Shown here piece after piece: positions 1 through 8,377 of a stretch of 64,000 nucleotides of DNA; position 1 is the first letter of the stretch, and every line of letters starts with the position of its first letter. The DNA lies in assembly GCF_900230185.1 (NCBI RefSeq), contig NZ_OCSR01000002.1, forward strand, positions 372,001 to 436,000. The letters are read 5' to 3'. Source of the DNA: Burkholderia sp. OK233 (lineage in GTDB: Bacteria; Pseudomonadota; Gammaproteobacteria; Burkholderiales; Burkholderiaceae). The translations under genes and the position numbers were made by a program. The notes beneath the pieces are model-generated. The model was not told where the DNA came from. It did no database searches and saw only the letters and a program-made list of their open reading frames with translations.

Positions 1-152
1 CGCTCACACAGGTGACGCTGCACAACGCCGCTGCTGCCGCGCTACGCGATGCCAGACCGCAGCACGAGAATGCGTTCAAGGTGCAGCTCGCGCAACGCGC
101 AATTGTGCGCGCAGTGAATCTGGCCGCGGGCCGCACCGGAGGTGTCGCATGA
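1..152 (+). CDS. FAD-binding subunit of a xanthine-dehydrogenase-family enzyme, C-terminal end only
   Basis: The reading frame is open from base 3 to a TGA at 150-152 and gives about 49 residues; the start lies outside the window. The tail contains ENAFKVQLAQRAIVRAV, which resembles the end of the FAD-binding (medium) subunit of three-subunit molybdenum hydroxylases, where the last helix carries a D/E-NAFK-x-x-L-A-R-R motif. Its stop codon overlaps the start of the molybdopterin subunit as ATGA, the expected FeS-FAD-Moco gene order. The subunit would pass electrons from the Fe-S protein to FAD. The assignment rests on a short fragment plus context. Confidence 0.7.
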   Translation, partial: LTQVTLHNAAAAALRDARPQHENAFKVQLAQRAIVRAVNLAAGRTGGVA

Positions 153-2371
153 ATCTGATCGGTCAACCGCTCGACCGCATCGACGGTCTGCTGAAAGTCA
201 CCGGCGAAGCGCGCTACGCCGCCGAGTTCCCCGAGGCGCGGCTTGCGCATGCGGTGCTCGTCACCAGCACGATTGCGAGCGGCACGATTGCGTCGATCGA
301 TGCGAGCCGAGCGCAGGCGCTGCCAGGCGTGCTGCTGGTGATGACGTATCAGAACGCGCCGCGCCTGCCGAATGGGGGCAAGCCCGCGTTGGCCTCGCCG
401 GCAGGCAGGCGACTGTCGCTGCTGCAGGACAACCAGATTCACTACAACAACGAGCCGGTCGCCGTGGTGGTTGCCGATACGCTCGAACATGCTACCGATG
501 CCGCGCGTCAGTTGCGCATCACTTATCAGAGCAGCGCCGCGGTACTCGATTTCACGCAAGCGAAGCCGAACGGACATGCGCCCGACAAACCGCAAGGCCG
601 CACAACCGACACGCAACGCGGCGACTTCGAGGACGGTATGCTCAGCGGCGCGGTTCACGTCGATGCCGTTTACACCACGCCGATCGAGCATCACAACCCG
701 ATGGAGCCGCACGCCACGATGGCGCACTGGGACGGCCCGCAACTCACGCTGTACGACTCGACGCAAGGTGTGAGCAATGCGGCGCAGGCGGTCGCCAAGA
801 CGTTCGGTATGTCACCCGGTGACGTGCGCGTGATTTCGCCGTTTATCGGCGGTGGCTTCGGTTGCAAGGGTTCGTCGTGGTCGCACGTGTCGTTGTGCGC
901 GATGGCGGCGAAACAGACCGGGCGTCCGGTGCGTCTCGTGCTCGAACGGCCGCAGATGTTCGGCTCTGTCGGCGCGCGGCCGCGTACCGAGCAGCATTTC
1001 ACGCTTGCCGCGCGGCACGACGGCACACTGACCGCGATGCGCCACGACAGTGTTTCGAACACATCGATGTTCGAAGACTGGACCGAGACCTGCTGCATGG
1101 TCACCCGCATGTTGTACGCGGTGCCCAATCAGGTCACGACGCACCGGATCGTGCCGATGAATCTCGGCACACCGACCTTCATGCGCGCGCCCGGCGAGAC
1201 AACCGGCTCGTTCGCGCTCGAATCGGCTATGGACGAACTCGCTGTGGCGCTGAAGATGGACCCGCTCGCGCTGCGCCTGAAGAATTACGCCGATGCCGAT
1301 CCGCAGGAAAACAAGCCGTGGTCCAGCAAGTCCTTACGCGAGTGCTATCAGATCGGCGCGGAGAAATTCGGCTGGTCGCGACGTGCCGCCGCGCCACGCT
1401 CGATGCGCAACGGCAACACGCTGATCGGCATGGGCATGGCAACCGCCACCTATCCGGCCAATCGCAGCGAAGCCGCGGCCATCGCGCGGATTCTGCCGGA
1501 CGGCAGCGCCATGGTCGCCTCCGGCACCCAGGACCTCGGCACCGGCACCTATACGGTGATGACCCAGGTGGCCGCCGACGCCCTCGGCTTCGCGCCGGAA
1601 AACATCCACTTCGCGCTCGGCGATTCGTCGCTGCCGAGAGCGCCGGGATCGGGCGGCTCGCAATCGGCGGCGAGCGTTTCGCCCGCGGTGCGCGAGGCCG
1701 CAAACCAGGCGCGCAGCCAGCTGATCGCCCTGGCACTCGCCGACGAAGCCTCGCCGGTGCACGGCATCGCGCCTGACGACATCACGGTGGAAAACGGCTG
1801 GGTCATGAGCCGCTCACAACCGGCGAAGCGCGATCCGGCGGCGGCAATCATCGCGCGCTCAGGCGGCAAACCGATCGAAGCCACCGCGACGGTCAAACCC
1901 GGCGATGAACGGCAGAAGTACTCGCTTCACTCGTTTGGCGCCGTCTTTGCCGAAGTCCATGTCGATGCGGACCTCGGCACGATTCGCGTGGCGCGCGTGG
2001 TCGGCGTTTATGACGTGGGACGCGTGCTGAACCAGAAAACCGCGCGCAGCCAGATGTTGGGCGGCATCGTGTGGGGCGTGGGAGCGGCGCTCCAGGAAGA
2101 GACCTCGCTCGACACGCGCTATGGGCGCTTCACCAACGCGAATCTCGCCGAGTACCACGTGCCGGTGAATGCCGACATCGGCTCGCTCGACATCACGTTC
2201 ATCGATCGACCTGATCCGTACGTCAACTCGCTCGGCGTACGCGGCATCGGCGAGATCGGCATCACCGGCGTACCGGCGGCCATCGCGAATGCGGTGTATC
2301 ACGCGACCGGCGTGCGCGTGCGCGATCTGCCGGTGACGCTCGACAAGGTGATGGGGGCAACGCGCGCATAA
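149..2371 (+). CDS. Xanthine dehydrogenase family molybdopterin-binding subunit
   Basis: A 740-residue large catalytic subunit of a molybdenum hydroxylase, similar in size and layout to the PaoC/YagR aldehyde oxidoreductase type. Residues 1-120 form the hammerhead-like N-domain, followed by the first Moco domain with GGGFG near 234-238 and the second Moco domain up to the C-terminus. The catalytic Glu lies in RGIGEIG (about E702). Such enzymes hydroxylate aldehydes or N-heterocycles using Moco with a cytosine dinucleotide. The ATG overlaps the stop of the FAD subunit, implying translational coupling, and a MocA-type cytidylyltransferase follows 77 bases later. I cannot assign the substrate. 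No Tat signal is visible here; in PaoABC the signal is on the Fe-S subunit, which is outside the window. Confidence 0.92.
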   Translation: MNLIGQPLDRIDGLLKVTGEARYAAEFPEARLAHAVLVTSTIASGTIASIDASRAQALPGVLLVMTYQNAPRLPNGGKPALASPAGRRLSLLQDNQIHYNNEPVAVVVADTLEHATDAARQLRITYQSSAAVLDFTQAKPNGHAPDKPQGRTTDTQRGDFEDGMLSGAVHVDAVYTTPIEHHNPMEPHATMAHWDGPQLTLYDSTQGVSNAAQAVAKTFGMSPGDVRVISPFIGGGFGCKGSSWSHVSLCAMAAKQTGRPVRLVLERPQMFGSVGARPRTEQHFTLAARHDGTLTAMRHDSVSNTSMFEDWTETCCMVTRMLYAVPNQVTTHRIVPMNLGTPTFMRAPGETTGSFALESAMDELAVALKMDPLALRLKNYADADPQENKPWSSKSLRECYQIGAEKFGWSRRAAAPRSMRNGNTLIGMGMATATYPANRSEAAAIARILPDGSAMVASGTQDLGTGTYTVMTQVAADALGFAPENIHFALGDSSLPRAPGSGGSQSAASVSPAVREAANQARSQLIALALADEASPVHGIAPDDITVENGWVMSRSQPAKRDPAAAIIARSGGKPIEATATVKPGDERQKYSLHSFGAVFAEVHVDADLGTIRVARVVGVYDVGRVLNQKTARSQMLGGIVWGVGAALQEETSLDTRYGRFTNANLAEYHVPVNADIGSLDITFIDRPDPYVNSLGVRGIGEIGITGVPAAIANAVYHATGVRVRDLPVTLDKVMGATRA

Positions 2372-2448
2372 CGGCCCATGCATTGGCGCTTGCCTGCTGA
2401 TGCGTTGCATCGCACAATCGGGCACGTCCTTCCTATCGGTGCCCGTCC

Positions 2449-3036
2449 ATGGCCTACGCCTCGCTCGCTACTGGCGTGTTGCTCGCCGCCGGCTTCGGCT
2501 CCCGCTTCGACCCGGACGGCCTGCACAACAAGCTGCTCGCGCAGATGCCCGACGGCACGCCCGTCGCGCACGAAGCGGCGCACCGGTTGCTACGGGTTGT
2601 CTCGCGTGTGCTGGCCGTGGTGCGGCCGGGCTCGGACGCCCTCGCGCGGCTCCTGAACGACGCCGGCTGCGACGTGGTGTTCGCCGAGAGTGCTAATCGT
2701 GGCATGGGTGCGAGTCTCGCCGCCGGCATCGAAGCCAGCGACGACGCCGAGGGCTGGATCGTCGCGCTTGCCGATATGCCGCGCATCGCCACCCCGACGA
2801 TCGAAGAAGTGGCGCGTGCGCTCGACGGCGGCGCTTCGATCGTTGCGCCGTTTTATCAGGGCCAGCGCGGCCATCCGGTCGGTTTCGGCAGCGAGCATCG
2901 GGACGCCCTGATAGCACTCGACGGCGACACCGGCGCACGCGCGCTGTTGACCTCGCAGCGGGTAATGCGGCTGGATGTCGACGATCCCGGGATCTTGCGG
3001 GACGTGGATACGCCGGAAGATCTGCGCAACGTTTAG
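2449..3036 (+). CDS. mocA: MocA/MobA-like molybdenum cofactor cytidylyltransferase
   Basis: A 195-residue NTP-transferase protein. The nucleotide-binding signature LLAAGFGSRFD is at residues 10-20, a Mg-binding ALADMPRI segment follows mid-protein, and the end is DVDTPEDL, all typical of the MobA/MocA fold. MocA adds CMP to Mo-molybdopterin to form the cytosine dinucleotide cofactor used by xanthine-dehydrogenase-family enzymes. Its place directly after a Moco subunit fits a dedicated maturation factor. The gene is full length. Its stop codon sits within a few bases of the point where LysR homology on the other strand ends. Confidence 0.88.
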   Translation: MAYASLATGVLLAAGFGSRFDPDGLHNKLLAQMPDGTPVAHEAAHRLLRVVSRVLAVVRPGSDALARLLNDAGCDVVFAESANRGMGASLAAGIEASDDAEGWIVALADMPRIATPTIEEVARALDGGASIVAPFYQGQRGHPVGFGSEHRDALIALDGDTGARALLTSQRVMRLDVDDPGILRDVDTPEDLRNV

Positions 3037-3039
3037 CTC

Positions 3040-3474
3040 GAGCGCGACAGCGCCGTGGACAACCCGGCGCGGGAATTGAATGGTCGAGACCGAACGTCCA
3101 GGCTGGTCACAAACCTGAGTCACTTCAGCAATCAACGGCGCACCGAAGGCTTCCACGAAAGCTTCATTGACACGAATCGTCAGGGTTCTGCGCAACGTTG
3201 AAAAATCCAGCGCCGCGAGAGATGGACGCAGTAAGGAACGCGCCTCCTGAACGATATTCTGGGTTCGCTCACGAATCTCCTCGGCATACGGCGTCAGCAC
3301 CATCTGGCGCCCGGCCCGGACCAGTAATGGATCGCCGGTCGCGGCACGAAGGCGAGTCAGCGTGCGACTCATTGCCGACGCGCTCAAATGCAACGACCGG
3401 GCAGCGCGCGTCACGTTTTTCTCGGCGAGCAACGCATCGAGCGCAAAAAGAAGATTGAGGTCCGGTTCATGCAT
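3040..3474 (-). pseudogene. LysR-family regulator remnant, C-terminus missing
   Basis: From an ATG at 3472-3474 the minus strand encodes a clear LysR winged-helix N-terminus (about residues 1-65, with NVTRAARSLHLSASAMSRTL) and the linker helix. LysR-like sequence continues to about residue 120 and is then weak. The last recognisable piece, HGAVALELN, resembles the EGxVDLEIG segment of the effector domain. After that the frame runs on as the antisense of mocA with no LysR similarity, so roughly the last half of the effector domain is absent. I infer a deletion or rearrangement that joined the gene to the end of mocA. The frame itself stays open to 2590. It is divergent from the SDR at 3648, which it probably once controlled. 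Confidence 0.65.
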
Positions 3475-3512
3475 TTTTAATTGTCGTCAGCAGAGGTGAG
3501 ATAGGGCGTCTG

Positions 3513-3531
3513 ATGCAGATATTAGTTGCAT
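3513..3531. promoter_or_regulatory. Inverted repeat between LysR remnant and SDR gene
   Basis: ATGCA at 3513-3517 and TGCAT at 3527-3531 are perfect inverted arms separated by 9 bases. The site lies in the divergent region 39 bp from the LysR start and 117 bp from the chosen SDR start, where a LysR regulator normally binds. Size and symmetry fit a LysR-type operator; function is inferred. Confidence 0.35.
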
Positions 3532-3647
3532 TCAGTGCAGCTTCCGCCATTCCCTGCGTATCGCTATATTGGTTTGAGCGATTTACCTCAGAGGATCGCT
3601 CTCGTTACGTTCAGGTTCGAGAGCGGCTTCGTTTACCGGGAATGCCC

Positions 3648-4352
3648 ATGCAAAACACACGTTCGCAGAAAACTGTCCTCCTGATCGGCACCTCGCGCGG
3701 CCTTGGATTTGCGATGGTCGAGGAGTATTTGAAGCGCGGCTATCAGGTCATCGCGACCGGGCGAACCGGCTCGACCGACAAGCTCCGGCAGATCGCGGAA
3801 ACCTCGGCTGGCGCGCTCGAAGTAGAAACTGTCGATATCACGATTCCGGAGCAGGTCGCAGCGCTGCGCGCCCGCCTTGCAGATCGGCGTATCGACGTGC
3901 TCTTTGTGAATGCAGGCGTCAAAAACGATGACGGTGAAACGATCGCGGACGTCTCGACCGAAGAGTTTGTGCGGGTGATGGTAACGAACTCGCTGAGTCC
4001 CATGAGAGTCATCGACGCGTTTCAGGACCTTGTCCCGCCGACTGGAACGATCGGTGTCATGTCTTCGGGGCAAGGCAGTATCACGAATGCCACCAACGCG
4101 AATTACGACGTCTACCGGGGGAGCAAGGCCGCACTGAATATGTTCATGCGGACCTTCGCGGCGCGCAGCGCCGAGTATCCGCGCTGCCTTCTGCTAATGG
4201 CGCCTGGATGGGTCCAGACAGACATGGGTGGTCCCACGGCGCGCTTGACCATCGAGGAAAGCATTCCGAATCTGGTCAATACGATCGAGGCCCATGAAGG
4301 GCGCTCCGGCCTGCATTACCTTGACTATCTCGGAAGGGTCGTTCCCTGGTGA
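3648..4352 (+). CDS. Short-chain dehydrogenase/reductase family oxidoreductase
   Basis: A 234-residue SDR. The N-terminal nucleotide motif is GTSRGLG, followed by the NAG segment (VNAGVKN), the catalytic Ser in GVMSSGQGS and the YRGSK (YxxxK) catalytic pair. It should catalyse an NAD(P)(H)-dependent oxidoreduction of an unknown small substrate in the cytoplasm. I chose the ATG at 3648 because GGGA lies 7 bases upstream; an ATG at 3642 is too close to that site, and the frame is open back to 3513. It is transcribed away from the LysR remnant, so its original regulator is probably defective. Confidence 0.82.
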   Translation: MQNTRSQKTVLLIGTSRGLGFAMVEEYLKRGYQVIATGRTGSTDKLRQIAETSAGALEVETVDITIPEQVAALRARLADRRIDVLFVNAGVKNDDGETIADVSTEEFVRVMVTNSLSPMRVIDAFQDLVPPTGTIGVMSSGQGSITNATNANYDVYRGSKAALNMFMRTFAARSAEYPRCLLLMAPGWVQTDMGGPTARLTIEESIPNLVNTIEAHEGRSGLHYLDYLGRVVPW

Positions 4353-4473
4353 TGGGGCGCGTAACGGAAATACCTGTCTGATTGCGGACATGTCTCTTCC
4401 CCGGTTGCGATGATGTGCGCCCGCTGCGTCGGCTGGATCCGGTTGACTTGATCCAGGCCGGCGTTTTAGCGCA

Positions 4474-4493
4474 TACTGTATATCCATACAGTA
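4474..4493 (+). promoter_or_regulatory. LexA (SOS) box upstream of udgX
   Basis: The core CTGTATATCCATACAG at 4476-4491 is a perfect CTGT-N8-ACAG LexA operator and extends symmetrically to TACTGT...ACAGTA. It lies 55 bases before the ATG of the DUF4130-UdgX gene, where it could cover the promoter. The sequence match is direct; LexA control is inferred from the known proteobacterial consensus. Confidence 0.85.
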
Positions 4494-4546
4494 TTTTGGC
4501 CGCACAGGTACGCGCATCTCGATGCGTGCGTCCACGGCGCGTCAGC

Positions 4547-6064
4547 ATGAAACGCATTTCGATCGAACCGTCTTTCGCCATATGGCGGCGCGCCGCGCGG
4601 GTGCTGCTGCGGCAAGGTGTCGAGCCCTCGCAGATCGAGTGGGTTGAGTCTGAAGGTGAAGCCGGGGCTCCGAGCGTGCTGGCTACTGAGTCCGCATTCG
4701 CCACGGCAGGCGCCTCCGACACAGGAATCGCGGCCGCCCCTGCCCCAGCCCTCGCCACTCCCGCGATTCCCCGCGAACTGCTCTCCTGGCTGAAAACAGC
4801 GGCGTGCTTCCGTGCGCCGGACCGCTGGGCGCTGCTGTACCGCGTTCTATGGCGCTGGACGCGCGGTGAGCGCAACGTCCTCGATCTGGACGACCCCGAC
4901 GGCGCGCTGCTGGATCAACGCATCCGGACTATCGAGCGCGAAACCGAGGATCTGCTGACGCTCACCTTGTTCAGACGGCGTGATCCGTCGATGGAGCCGC
5001 CCGAATTCGTCGGCTGGTACGAGCCGCTTCATGACTTGCTGGAGCGTGCCGCCGCGCGGTTCGCCGAGCGCATGGGCAATTCCACGTGGATGCTGGCCAC
5101 GCCGCACGGTGCGGTGTTCTGGAACGGTATGCTGCTGCGCATCGACCGGCCGGTCATGGCGGAGAGCGAGCAAGCCGCGCCTGTATTAGCGGCCAACGCC
5201 ATGACCGGCGAAGCCATCACCAGCACCCCCACGGAAGCGCTCTGGCTCGCGTACTACAGCAGTGCCTTCAATGCCCAGCCGTCGCCGGTGCCGCTGCGCT
5301 ACTGGAGAATGCCACCCGCGGGTCCACCGTTGCCCGCACACCTCGCGCGCGAACGTAGCCGCCTCGGCGCGCAAAGCGCGGCCGTCACCGTTCCACCCAT
5401 GCCACCGGTCGAGTATTCGGCCGTAACGCCCCCCTTGCGGGAGCCCACCGGCCCGCTCGCGACCTGCCGGCGCTGCGCGTTATGGCGCAACGCGAAACAG
5501 GCGGTTGCGGGCGCCGGGCCCGCCCCTGCCGCGATCATGGTGATCGGCGAGCAGCCGGGCGAGCACGAGAACCAGCACGGCGAGCCCTTCACCGGGCCGG
5601 CCGGTCAACTGCTGGACACCGTGCTGGCGCGCGCCGGACTCGAGCGCGAGGCGCTGTATCTGACGTATGCCGTCAAGCATTACAAATGGGAAACGCTCGA
5701 CCAGCAACGCGTCCATCGCACGCCCGTGTGGCGCGAAGTCGAGGCTTGCCAGTACTGGCTGGAAAAAGAACTGGCGCGGGTCGCGCCACGCGTCATCGTC
5801 GCACTGGGCGCGACGGCGTTGCAAACGCTGACCGGCGCGCATGTCAATCTGTCCGAATACCTCGGACAAACCATCACTCACGACGGGCGCCTGATCGTGC
5901 CGACCTGGCACCCATCGTATGCACTAGGAATGGCCGACGCCACGTTGCGCGACGACATCGTGTCGACCATCGCGGCAGCGTTTAGCCGCGCGGCGGCGCT
6001 GGTGGGAGACAGCGCGCCCGCTAAAGGTGAGCATGTTCGGGATATGCCATGTGCACAACGGTGA
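4547..6064 (+). CDS. udgX: DUF4130-UdgX fusion: uracil-DNA-binding/glycosylase family protein
   Basis: A 505-residue two-part protein. Residues 1 to about 265 match the DUF4130 type of DNA-metabolism protein (WRRAARVLL near the start); residues 300-480 are a family 4/5-like uracil-DNA glycosylase. Visible motifs are GEQPGEHENQHGEPF at 334-348, the UdgX loop as QQRVH at 386-390, and the WHPSYAL motif at 454-460. C307, C310 and C401 sit where Fe-S ligands are expected. In characterised UdgX the loop is KRRIH and its His forms a covalent bond to DNA at uracil sites; that His (H390) and R388 are kept. The ATG at 4547 starts the DUF4130 homology and leaves the SOS box upstream. A radical-SAM DNA-repair protein is often the neighbour of this family but is not next to it here. 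Confidence 0.87.
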   Translation: MKRISIEPSFAIWRRAARVLLRQGVEPSQIEWVESEGEAGAPSVLATESAFATAGASDTGIAAAPAPALATPAIPRELLSWLKTAACFRAPDRWALLYRVLWRWTRGERNVLDLDDPDGALLDQRIRTIERETEDLLTLTLFRRRDPSMEPPEFVGWYEPLHDLLERAAARFAERMGNSTWMLATPHGAVFWNGMLLRIDRPVMAESEQAAPVLAANAMTGEAITSTPTEALWLAYYSSAFNAQPSPVPLRYWRMPPAGPPLPAHLARERSRLGAQSAAVTVPPMPPVEYSAVTPPLREPTGPLATCRRCALWRNAKQAVAGAGPAPAAIMVIGEQPGEHENQHGEPFTGPAGQLLDTVLARAGLEREALYLTYAVKHYKWETLDQQRVHRTPVWREVEACQYWLEKELARVAPRVIVALGATALQTLTGAHVNLSEYLGQTITHDGRLIVPTWHPSYALGMADATLRDDIVSTIAAAFSRAAALVGDSAPAKGEHVRDMPCAQR

Positions 6065-6250
6065 GCCTCTGCGGGAACCCACAGCAGAACCGGCCCGGTC
6101 AGGCATGCGGCTTGCGTTGACCACGCCGGTTACACAAGCCGCGCCGATTCCGCCTAAGCTGATGTGACGCCGCCAATCCAGCAAGTTTGTCGCGCACAAT
6201 ATCGAAGCTTCGAATGCGGCCGCGCGCGTTTCGAAACTACCCCATGTCCC

Positions 6251-6955
6251 ATGAGCGAAACCAGCCCACGCCTTTTCATCGTCTCGCCCCATTTCGACGA
6301 CGCCGTCTTCAGTTGCGGCGCACTACTCGCCGCCCATCCTGACGCCGCGGTCTGCACGGTGTTTGCCGCGCCGCCCGAGCAGGAGATGCATACGGAATGG
6401 GATGAAAAATCGGGTTTCGCGAGCGCCCATCAGGCCACCCACGCCCGCACGCTCGAAGACAACCTCGCCCTGGAAGTGCTCGACGCGATTCCGCTACGCA
6501 TGCCGTTTCGCGGCAGCCAATACATGGACTCGCCGTCGATCAGCAAATTGGCGGCAGTGCTTGAAGAAACCATCTACCGCACGACCGCGAACACGCTGCT
6601 CATGCCGCTCGGCCTGCATCATGACGATCATGTGCTGGTATTCGAAGCCTGCTGCGAAATCCTGCCACGCCTGTCGCATCTCACGTGGTTCGCCTACGAG
6701 GACGCGATTCACCGCCGCACGCCCGGCGTCGTGCAAGCGCGGCTCGCCGACCTCGCGCAACGCGGCATCGTCGCGACGCCGGCCTATCCGAGCATCGGCC
6801 ACACGATTGATCTCCCGCGCCGCACGCAGCTCAAACGCGAAGCGGTGAACGCTTACGCAAGCCAGCTGCGCGCCTTCGGCGCGGGCAATTACGATGACGT
6901 TTTCGACACCGAACGCTACTGGCAATTGAGCGTGGGTCGCCGCAGGAAAAAGTAA
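6251..6955 (+). CDS. PIG-L family deacetylase
   Basis: A 234-residue LmbE/PIG-L-like protein. The zinc and catalytic motif SPHFDDAVFSCG is at residues 11-22, and the later LHHDDHVLVFEAC supplies the second metal-binding His pattern. Family members remove acetyl groups from N-acetylglucosamine-type sugars; the substrate here is unknown. The ATG at 6251 puts the metal motif at the usual distance from the N-terminus; the frame is open upstream to 6164 with no supporting homology. There is no signal peptide, so it should be cytoplasmic. It could work on a sugar for a surface polymer. Confidence 0.85.
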   Translation: MSETSPRLFIVSPHFDDAVFSCGALLAAHPDAAVCTVFAAPPEQEMHTEWDEKSGFASAHQATHARTLEDNLALEVLDAIPLRMPFRGSQYMDSPSISKLAAVLEETIYRTTANTLLMPLGLHHDDHVLVFEACCEILPRLSHLTWFAYEDAIHRRTPGVVQARLADLAQRGIVATPAYPSIGHTIDLPRRTQLKREAVNAYASQLRAFGAGNYDDVFDTERYWQLSVGRRRKK

Positions 6956-7079
6956 GGGGTGCGCGGCGTGCTGGATCGCCTACGCTAGAAGGAAGGAAAC
7001 GGCTGGCGTGTGGGTGAACTCGACCGCCAGCGGCCGTACCGCCCGCTTTCCGTTCGCCTCCCAACTCAAAGGTGATGCA

Positions 7080-7232
7080 ATGAGCTACGACATGCATACC
7101 AGCCCGATTCCCGACCCGAACGCCGATCCGAACCGGGACCCGGAAGCCGATCCGCTCGTGCCGCCGTCGCCGGGTCATCACACCGAGGAGCCGCAGCGGC
7201 CGGATGGACCGCCGGACAAAGACCCGGTGTGA
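7080..7232 (+). CDS. Small acidic proline-rich hypothetical protein
   Basis: A 50-residue reading frame starting at ATG 7080 after AAAGG at 7070-7074. The product is almost entirely Pro, Asp, Glu, Asn and Arg (PDPNADPNRDPEADPL in its first half), with no hydrophobic segment or Cys, so it is probably disordered and soluble. I do not recognise a family. It resembles in composition the small protein at 50210. It lies convergent with the AEP transaminase gene. Confidence 0.5.
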   Translation: MSYDMHTSPIPDPNADPNRDPEADPLVPPSPGHHTEEPQRPDGPPDKDPV

Positions 7233-7274
7233 CGCCACTGTGCGCTTGTTACCGGATCATTACCGGACCATGAC

Positions 7275-7298
7275 AGCACGCGCGAATGATCGCGTGCT
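7275..7298. terminator. Hairpin between convergent genes
   Basis: AGCACGCG at 7275-7282 pairs with CGCGTGCT at 7291-7298, immediately before the stop codon of the minus-strand transaminase gene. Only a short T run follows on the plus strand, so terminator activity is uncertain. Confidence 0.35.
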
Positions 7299-8366
7299 TT
7301 AGCGCGTCAGTTCGCTAAAACCTTGCAGCAGACGGTCGATGTCCCCGGCATGGATGTTGCCCATCGTCGAGATGCGGAACAGTTCGGCCGACAACCCGCC
7401 TTGACCGGCATAGATGACGAAGCCGCGTGCCTTAAGCGCGTCGTGCAGTTGCGGATACGCCGCGCCGTCCGGCAAGCGATACGCGCGCAGCACCACCGAC
7501 GACTGCTCCGGCGGCAACACGCTGCCGATGCCTCGCTCAGCCAGACCCGCCCGAGCCTGCTCGGCGAGCGCCGCGTAACGCGCATGGCGCGCTTGCCAGC
7601 CGCCTTCGTCGGCGAGTTCGCGCAGCGCTTCGACCAGCGCGTAATACGCATGGACCGACGGCGTGAACGGCGTATTGCGCTGATCCTGCAAACGCGCGAG
7701 GCGCCCGAGGTCCAGGTAATACGTGCGACTCGCCGCCTGCGCGAGCGCCGCGCGCCGCACCAGCACGAACGACGCGCCCGGCACGCCATGCAGACACTTG
7801 TTCGCGGTCGCCGCAACGGCGTCGAGACTCGCGTCGGCGAAATCGACCGCTTCCGCGCCGAAGCTGCTGACGCCATCCACCAGCAAACGCAGACCGCGTT
7901 CGCGGCACAGCACTCCGAGCGCTTGCAGATCGTTCAGACGGCCTGTGGTTGTTTCGTGATGAATCACGGCGACGTGAGTGAACGCTTTGTCCGCGTCGAG
8001 GCGTTCGGCGATCTTCGCGAGATCCGGCGCCTGCATCCAGTCGTGTTTCAGCGACTCGTGTGCGATGCCGTATTGCGTGGCGATCTGCGAAATACGCTCG
8101 CCGTACACGCCGTTTTCCACGACCAGCAGCTTGCCGTTTTGTGGCACCAGCGCGGCGGTCATGCTTTCGACAGCAGCCGTGCCGGAACCGGTCATCAGCA
8201 CCGCTTGCCATTCACCTGCGTCGAGGCCATACAGATCGACCAGGCGCGTGCGCGCCTCCTCCTGCAAGTCGAAAAACTCGCTTTCACGGTGGCACAGATC
8301 CGTTTGCAACAGGCTGTTGCGGACGCGTTCGGTGAGCGTCACCGGGCCGGGATTGAGTAGCAGCAT
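7299..8366 (-). CDS. phnW: 2-aminoethylphosphonate:pyruvate transaminase
   Basis: A 355-residue class V aminotransferase beginning MLLLNPGPVTLTERVR, the characteristic PhnW N-terminus. The PLP-binding Lys is in ANKCLHGVPG (K190) and the cofactor Asp in LLVDGVSSFG (D164). PhnW interconverts phosphonoacetaldehyde and 2-aminoethylphosphonate with alanine/pyruvate. Placed after PEP mutase and phosphonopyruvate decarboxylase it should run in the synthetic direction. I chose the ATG at 8366 because homology starts there; the upstream in-frame extension is Arg-rich and antisense to the neighbour. It begins 11 bases after the decarboxylase stop and is the last gene of the operon. Confidence 0.93.
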   Translation of the reverse strand: MLLLNPGPVTLTERVRNSLLQTDLCHRESEFFDLQEEARTRLVDLYGLDAGEWQAVLMTGSGTAAVESMTAALVPQNGKLLVVENGVYGERISQIATQYGIAHESLKHDWMQAPDLAKIAERLDADKAFTHVAVIHHETTTGRLNDLQALGVLCRERGLRLLVDGVSSFGAEAVDFADASLDAVAATANKCLHGVPGASFVLVRRAALAQAASRTYYLDLGRLARLQDQRNTPFTPSVHAYYALVEALRELADEGGWQARHARYAALAEQARAGLAERGIGSVLPPEQSSVVLRAYRLPDGAAYPQLHDALKARGFVIYAGQGGLSAELFRISTMGNIHAGDIDRLLQGFSELTR

Positions 8367-8377
8367 CAGCGCGCTCC

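Noticed and set aside
2590-3036. Continuation of the LysR frame through mocA on the minus strand
   Set aside because: The residues are unlike any LysR effector domain and the opposite strand holds a full mocA gene.
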